NCBI GenBank assembly: GCA_964017145.1
Contig: OZ024843.1
Coordinates: 4,048,443 to 4,112,442, forward strand
Reading direction: 5' to 3'
Origin: Agrocybe praecox
Lineage: Eukaryota; Basidiomycota; Agaricomycetes; Agaricales; Agrocybaceae
DNA: 64,000 nucleotides
Below the pieces are notes generated by a model that worked only from the letters and a program-made list of their open reading frames with translations, searched no databases and was not told where the DNA came from. How positions within the stretch are numbered: position 1 is the first letter of the stretch; each line of letters begins with the position of its first letter. Both the position numbers and the translations under genes were made by a program. Shown here one piece after another: positions 59,545-64,000 of the stretch.

Positions 59545-59832
59545 ATGGATATCTCTCTAAAGAGCGGCAACGAACCTGGCACCGATTTTGTTATCCATAA
59601 CAATCCCACTAATGGGCGCGTAAACATCTCTTGGGGGAAGGCTGGCCAAAATGTGATACTTGCGGCTGGGGGGAAGTTTATATCTCAGGGCACTGGAACG
59701 TTCGTGGTTTCCGATAAGAACTCTGGCCCCGTAGTAGAAATCAAGGTGGAGGCACAAGAGATGACATTCGAAGTAAAAGACGGGGTGCCATTCGACGGGT
59801 TCGCCATTGATGTTGTCACATACATCAACTAG
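59545..59832 (+). CDS. Small beta-rich protein B
   Basis: An intronless 95-residue frame from ATG at 59545 (MDISLKSGNEPGTDFVIHNN) to the stop at 59832 (DGFAIDVVTYIN). It has repeated strand-like segments (VNISWGK, NVILAAGGKFISQGTGTFVV, EIKVEAQEMTFEV), no signal peptide and no Cys. It faces away from protein A about 740 bp upstream, so they may share a promoter. The same promoter sequence recurs at 63830-64000 at the window edge, so a second copy probably lies just outside. Family unknown; a cytosolic lectin-like or aegerolysin-like fold is only a guess. Confidence 0.65.
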   Translation: MDISLKSGNEPGTDFVIHNNPTNGRVNISWGKAGQNVILAAGGKFISQGTGTFVVSDKNSGPVVEIKVEAQEMTFEVKDGVPFDGFAIDVVTYIN

Positions 59833-59860
59833 GCCATCCAGGCTGCCCTAGGCGCTACCT

Positions 59861-61929
59861 CGGCCGCCCAGTAGATGGATAAATTTTGTTATTTCATTCC
59901 AAATATAAGTAATTTGGGGAATCATGATATTTTGGGAAGACATCCAAATAATTGTATGTTTCGGTGAGACTAACTGGATTTCTAAGTGAACGTTATAATG
60001 CAAGGTCAAGGGCGAAATAGAAATCAATCAACGGCATCTGGCGGCATACTCATTCGGGTCAAGGGTGGCATAAAAATAAATCGCCGCCAGGGCCGAACGT
60101 GTGCGGACTAAGCCATACCGGCGCTTGAACATTTAAACCAAGCATACAAGTCGACTATCCAGATGGGACGTTTTGAATTTACTTTTAACGGCCTATAAAT
60201 AGAATTCGTTGTGGTAAGTATTTCTATTTGAGTTTCATTTGAGTTTCATCATAAGAATGCAAGCTGAGAATCTTTGCATTTTCAGACATTTTTTGGTGGA
60301 ATGTTTACAGCTGGTGAAGCACTAAAAAGGGAGACCCCCATCAGATATGTACGAGCCTGTATGAGCCCGTCCCTTTTTTGTAAACAAGGTAAGTGGTGCC
60401 GAAAGGACGATGTCAACGCTGTCAGTGGAGACGGCAGAACTGCACGACATGGTGGAGGAGGAAGAAGCGATGATGAATTGTGGTAAGAGGCCGAAACTGG
60501 CAAATGATACATGCACGTGATAATCTAATCTAATCTAGCGAATGGTCAGGTTTGCCGGTTACATCAGCAGCCTCCAATCAGAGGCGCGGCTGGCTCAACT
60601 CGCTGCAATGTAGCTCACGGCGGGCGCCAACACCTGTATATCGGAAATACGGCCTAATATATACTGGTCGCGTGTATATATTGACCTATATTTCCAAGAT
60701 ACAGGTGTCGGCCATACTATAAATGGGAAGCCCGAAACCTGTATCTTCGACATACAGGTTAATAAATACACGCGACCTATATTTATTGACCTGTTTCTCG
60801 GAGAAACAGGTATCGGCGCCAGCCGTGTAGATTATCATCAGGGGCGGTTTTGATTGTGGAAGAATCGAAGAAAAAAGGGCCTGGGAATGTCAGGTTTATA
60901 TATATCGGAAATTTGATTGGATTCCCACGCTCACGCACATCCCAAATTGACCATTAGATTAGATCCCTTATTTGTGACTAGTTTACTGACAGCACAACGC
61001 ATACGACCACCTTTGACCGCAACTGCTATCGTGCATGCTTGCTTACGCGACACCAAGCCCAGCTACCCAGGCTACCTGTAATAATATGTTCTGCAGAAAT
61101 GCAATTAAACGCGTCTTCATTTTAGCAAGTACTGGATAATTATATTTCATGGTCTGCCTTGACAGTGTGATGTTTCCATAGCCCAATTACATCCTTACTT
61201 TGACCACTACCTCTATTGTACGAGGCTGCTCTCCACGCTTCCGAGTCTGGCCAGCTACGTCTCTAGCTGCATCCTGGACTGCTCCACCGACCGTGGTGCG
61301 GACCTCCTTGACGTGCCCTCGTACCCACCTCCAACTAGCCATAGAGGGCTATTGTAATTATAATCCTTTCCATCAAGTACGTTGGAGAACATTACATAAC
61401 AACAACGAACGTCAACTTCGAACTCGTGTACAGCTGATGTTCCTTCAGCTGTTGGGGTTTCATTTTCCGGTGCTTTTCTATCGGTCAGCTACCGGATTAG
61501 TTGATAAAATCCGGAATTCGCGCAACTGTCAACAGTTGCAAAATTTGAGTTCAAGTGTGTGGGAAGGTAAGGTCCCAGCAAAAAATGACGCGGTCCACGC
61601 ACGTCGGGGTACCAATAAACAGGTCTCTTACTTGGGATATCATTAGGTCAGTCTTCCAGGCTACTAGGTCGAAACAGGCTTTCCATACATAGTTTCTTTG
61701 CCATTTATAGTAAACAAGCCACGAGGACAGAGAGGAAGTCATACTGACGTAAATCTGGAAGTGATTCATGATTCCGGTATGGGAATCGAGTGGTGATTTT
61801 CCCGCAATAATTACTCAGAATTGGAATGCATCTGTCGAATAATCTCAAAAGAATGATTCGGAATCCGGAATCACAATTATAGGGGTGATTCCATGTCCAA
61901 TGACTTCTAACATTGAAATGATGGGTCCA
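59861..61929. other. Spacer between the two duplicated segments
   Basis: Apart from the MITE at 60616-60829, no gene is supported. Open frames at 60274-60486 and 61200-61646 have no family resemblance. A short taatctaatctaatctag repeat lies at 60520-60538, and a similar gatctaatctaatct occurs at 1469-1483. Confidence 0.4.
60616..60829. mobile_element. Self-complementary MITE, copy b (214 bp)
   Basis: Ends are cacggcgggcgccaacacct and, reversed, cacggctggcgccgatacct. The interior carries the same hairpin units (cctgtatctt, cgcgtgtat, atacaggt) as copy a and folds back on itself. Copies a and b are clearly related but diverged. Confidence 0.8.
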
Positions 61930-62806
61930 GTAAATTATAGTTGTGACTTTGCAAAGACCTCTTATGGCAAGCCAAGGACCTGCCTCTTTTGACGGTCTCT
62001 ACGTCTTTTAATAAATAACGCCATCTATATGGAGCTTTTCGGATGATGATATCAAAATCAATAGATGGATAATAGCCTTGGAAATGAATACACCATTTAT
62101 CCTTGATAAGTAGAAGAGTCGATCCGACGACACCTCAGAAGTCTAGGTAGTACTAGAACCCACATAATGTCCGTATTAGGTCACATCCACTTCTCGAACT
62201 GCCAGCTTACCATCAATCGGTACTTCTAAGTCGTTCAGAAGGAGAGGCCTGAGCGGAATACTTAACATAACTTCTCATAACTTCAAGAAGAAAATGACCC
62301 ATCGCAGCCCCATATTGAGTAGCCCTCACATGGCGGTGGGGGAAGGGGCTCTAAAGGGTCAACAACTCCAGAGAGCGTTTGTTAAAACAAAAGTATTGAC
62401 GTCTTCACCAGGTGACCCATCATGTCATGACTATTAACTGTATGGATAGATGAGAACCACACACGTTTGTTCGGGGATCAATTGTGCATCATATTTGGTT
62501 TGAATTCATTTAATTCCTATAGCTATTCGTGTCCGCGACGAATAGGGCCAAAGCACCCAACAAGCGGGGTAGACGATCTTCAGGCGTCGGATCGAAACCA
62601 TTCCTCCAAGTGACAGGTAAACTTTATCTGACACATCACATATGAGCTATTACTTTACCGCCGAACAGTTGAGGATGAGTCGAGAAGTCTTGACCAAAAT
62701 CACGAGTTTAGCACAGCTTACGATCCTGAAACTAAAAAAAGCCATGGCATTATTTTATTCACAAAAATGTATATCGCATCGTACCCGATAATATGTTTGG
62801 TGGTCA

Positions 62807-63073
62807 CTAGACCATCACAGTCGTTATCTCGGTACTGTACCCAGTAGGGGGCTTGTCGAATCCTTTCTTGACAGAGACTTTCGCCTAGGAAAAAATAATT
62901 TGAGATATGGGCTTCCTCTCGGCCTCGAGTGTGTATGTATCCTGGGACGTGATTCGCAGGTCTTCCTGCGGGGAGAGAGTCTTGATGAATGTGTCGGATG
63001 TATCAGTTCATACGATCTCATGATCTCCGGTATTCTTCACCAGGACATGTTTGAATTTGTGAGCGGCGGACAT
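62807..63073 (-). pseudogene. Protein A pseudogene (duplicate)
   Basis: The frame is 89 codons, the same length as the gene at 58536-58802, starting MSAAHKFKHVLVKNTGDHEI. Two nonsense changes disable it: the TGC after DHEIV is TGA, and the TGG after IIFS is TAG. No indel has occurred, so the loss is recent relative to the duplication. Confidence 0.85.
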
Positions 63074-63330
63074 AGCCCCTAGTCAGAGGAAGGTCGCTTA
63101 ACATGAAAGTCAACGAGGTTTACGACCATAGTCAAATACACCTACAATAAAATGCGGGTAGGACCACTCCTATGTGAAAGGTAATTTAGCTTAGGATTCA
63201 GCTTAAAATGTGATGTAACCATAGCACACTTACGACTGCTGGGATAGAAAACTGGGAATGAAAATTGGAGTCAACGATCCAGGACTGGTCAAGTATACGA
63301 CACACGGGAGCGCCTGACTGGTACGTGTAA

Positions 63331-63532
63331 ATGTCAGAAAACCGGTTAAGGTCGCTTCCGAACATCCTCAGTTGTCTATGAGACTCAACACGAGCAGACA
63401 GACGTTAAGCAGGTCTTTGCGGGTAAAGGAAAGAGAACATGCTGTACGCGACGGTTCTAATCTAATGGGCCATCGCACGATCCCATGATCTGCGGCAACG
63501 GCCGAACGCTGCAAGAGCGTAAACCCCAGACA
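63331..63532. other. Extra block present only in duplication copy 2
   Basis: Copy 1 reads cacgtgtaaacgccgc without interruption; copy 2 reads tacgtgtaaatgtcag, about 200 bp of unrelated sequence, then cagtaaacgccgc. The repeated gtaaa at both edges could be a target-site duplication of an insertion, or the block may have been deleted from copy 1. No coding capacity. Confidence 0.6.
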
Positions 63533-64000
63533 GTAAACGCCGCAGACATCTTAAGATCTTTATGCTATCAAGGATGACGTTATTGCTATAGCTGCGGTGG
63601 AAAATATTTGTACCACGGACTTGAAATCGCGGCCAACTCAATCCATTGAATTGAATCAAGTATAAATATTAAGATTTCACTTGACCTGTGAAGGAAACTG
63701 TGATTCATTAGAGAAGACGCCCGTGTGAGCAACTCCGTCTAGTGCGATTTGTTTCAGGTGCTGTAAGACGAGCAGATAACCCGGGTATTATAAAAATCAG
63801 CAATAATTTTGTTCTTCCCTCATAACTTCTCGTCTGTTCCGCAGTTTGCATATATCGTAAGCTATCACTCAAACTAATATTTGATATAATTTACGCTTAC
63901 ATACTTTGCTCTCCCAATATAGATTATTACACCCCAAATATAGACGTGCGCCTTGTCCTATCACCTACCCTCGTTCATATTCACATATATTACTAGAATT

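Larger units (their letters stand above)
57050..59860. repeat. Segmental duplication, copy 1
   Basis: Matches the segment from about 61930 to the window end in the same orientation. The best-conserved block is 58440-59000, nearly identical to 62700-63260; weaker matches extend left (aaggacctgcctct at 57077 and 61975; atatcaaaatca at 57750 and 62048; gagaaccacacacgt at 58047 and 62452) and right (promoter of the gene at 59545 and 63830-64000). Copy 1 alone carries the MITE at 57463-57692. Confidence 0.85.
61930..64000. repeat. Segmental duplication, copy 2 (runs off the window)
   Basis: The second copy of the 57-60 kb segment. It lacks the MITE of copy 1 and is about 400-600 bp shorter in its left part, but it carries an extra block at 63331-63532. 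It ends with sequence matching the promoter just before the ATG of protein B. Confidence 0.85.

Noticed and set aside
1..64000. Search for tRNA, rRNA and CRISPR arrays
   Set aside because: Isolated B-box-like strings (for example ggttcgagcaatcc near 13733) lack a paired acceptor stem and A box; no spaced direct repeats were seen.

Overview
This window is nuclear DNA from a filamentous fungus, most likely a mushroom-forming basidiomycete (Agaricomycetes). The evidence is that the recognisable genes are broken by many 50-60 bp GT-AG introns, the intergenic DNA is AT-balanced with pyrimidine-rich promoters, and several proteins belong to families typical of Agaricomycetes (DUF6699, DUF6593, DUF6534-type membrane protein, protoglobin with a C-terminal membrane anchor, a two-finger C2H2 regulator). 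No tRNA, rRNA or CRISPR array was recognised.

Layout. 1-9.4 kb is a decayed, rearranged segment. It holds two inverted paralogues of an unknown gene (1-300 minus, 9061-9378 plus), one nearly intact short-chain dehydrogenase/reductase (SDR) pseudogene (3395-4633), and two fragmentary SDR copies, one split by a foldback-type element (6728-8280). 9.4-24.7 kb is mostly gene-poor; I support only one small hypothetical gene (12105-12622), a nucleotidyltransferase-like relic near 17.5 kb and a Tc1/mariner-type MITE (20301-20483). 24.7-29.3 kb carries a large C2H2 zinc-finger regulator with a 1.5 kb intron. 32.1-37.2 kb is an enzyme cluster: an alpha/beta hydrolase on the minus strand and two intact SDRs in tandem on the plus strand, which are the source-type relatives of the broken copies at 3-8.5 kb. 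An F-box-like pseudogene follows.

40-56.4 kb is the dense genic part: DUF6699 protein, secreted GH3 beta-glucosidase (minus), two weak small genes, protoglobin, DUF6593 protein, METTL16-type RNA m6A methyltransferase (minus), a secreted protein built of two Cys modules, and a seven-helix-like DUF6534 membrane protein.

57-64 kb is a segmental duplication: a divergent pair of small beta-rich proteins (58536-58802 minus and 59545-59832 plus) is repeated about 4.3 kb downstream, where the first gene is a pseudogene with two nonsense codons and the second lies beyond the window. Two copies of a self-complementary MITE (57463-57692 and 60616-60829) decorate this region. The housekeeping-like genes (METTL16, GH3) sit beside rapidly turning-over families, a picture of local duplication, decay and transposon insertion. 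Gene models were spliced by eye from splice consensus, reading phase and family resemblance; no search was run.
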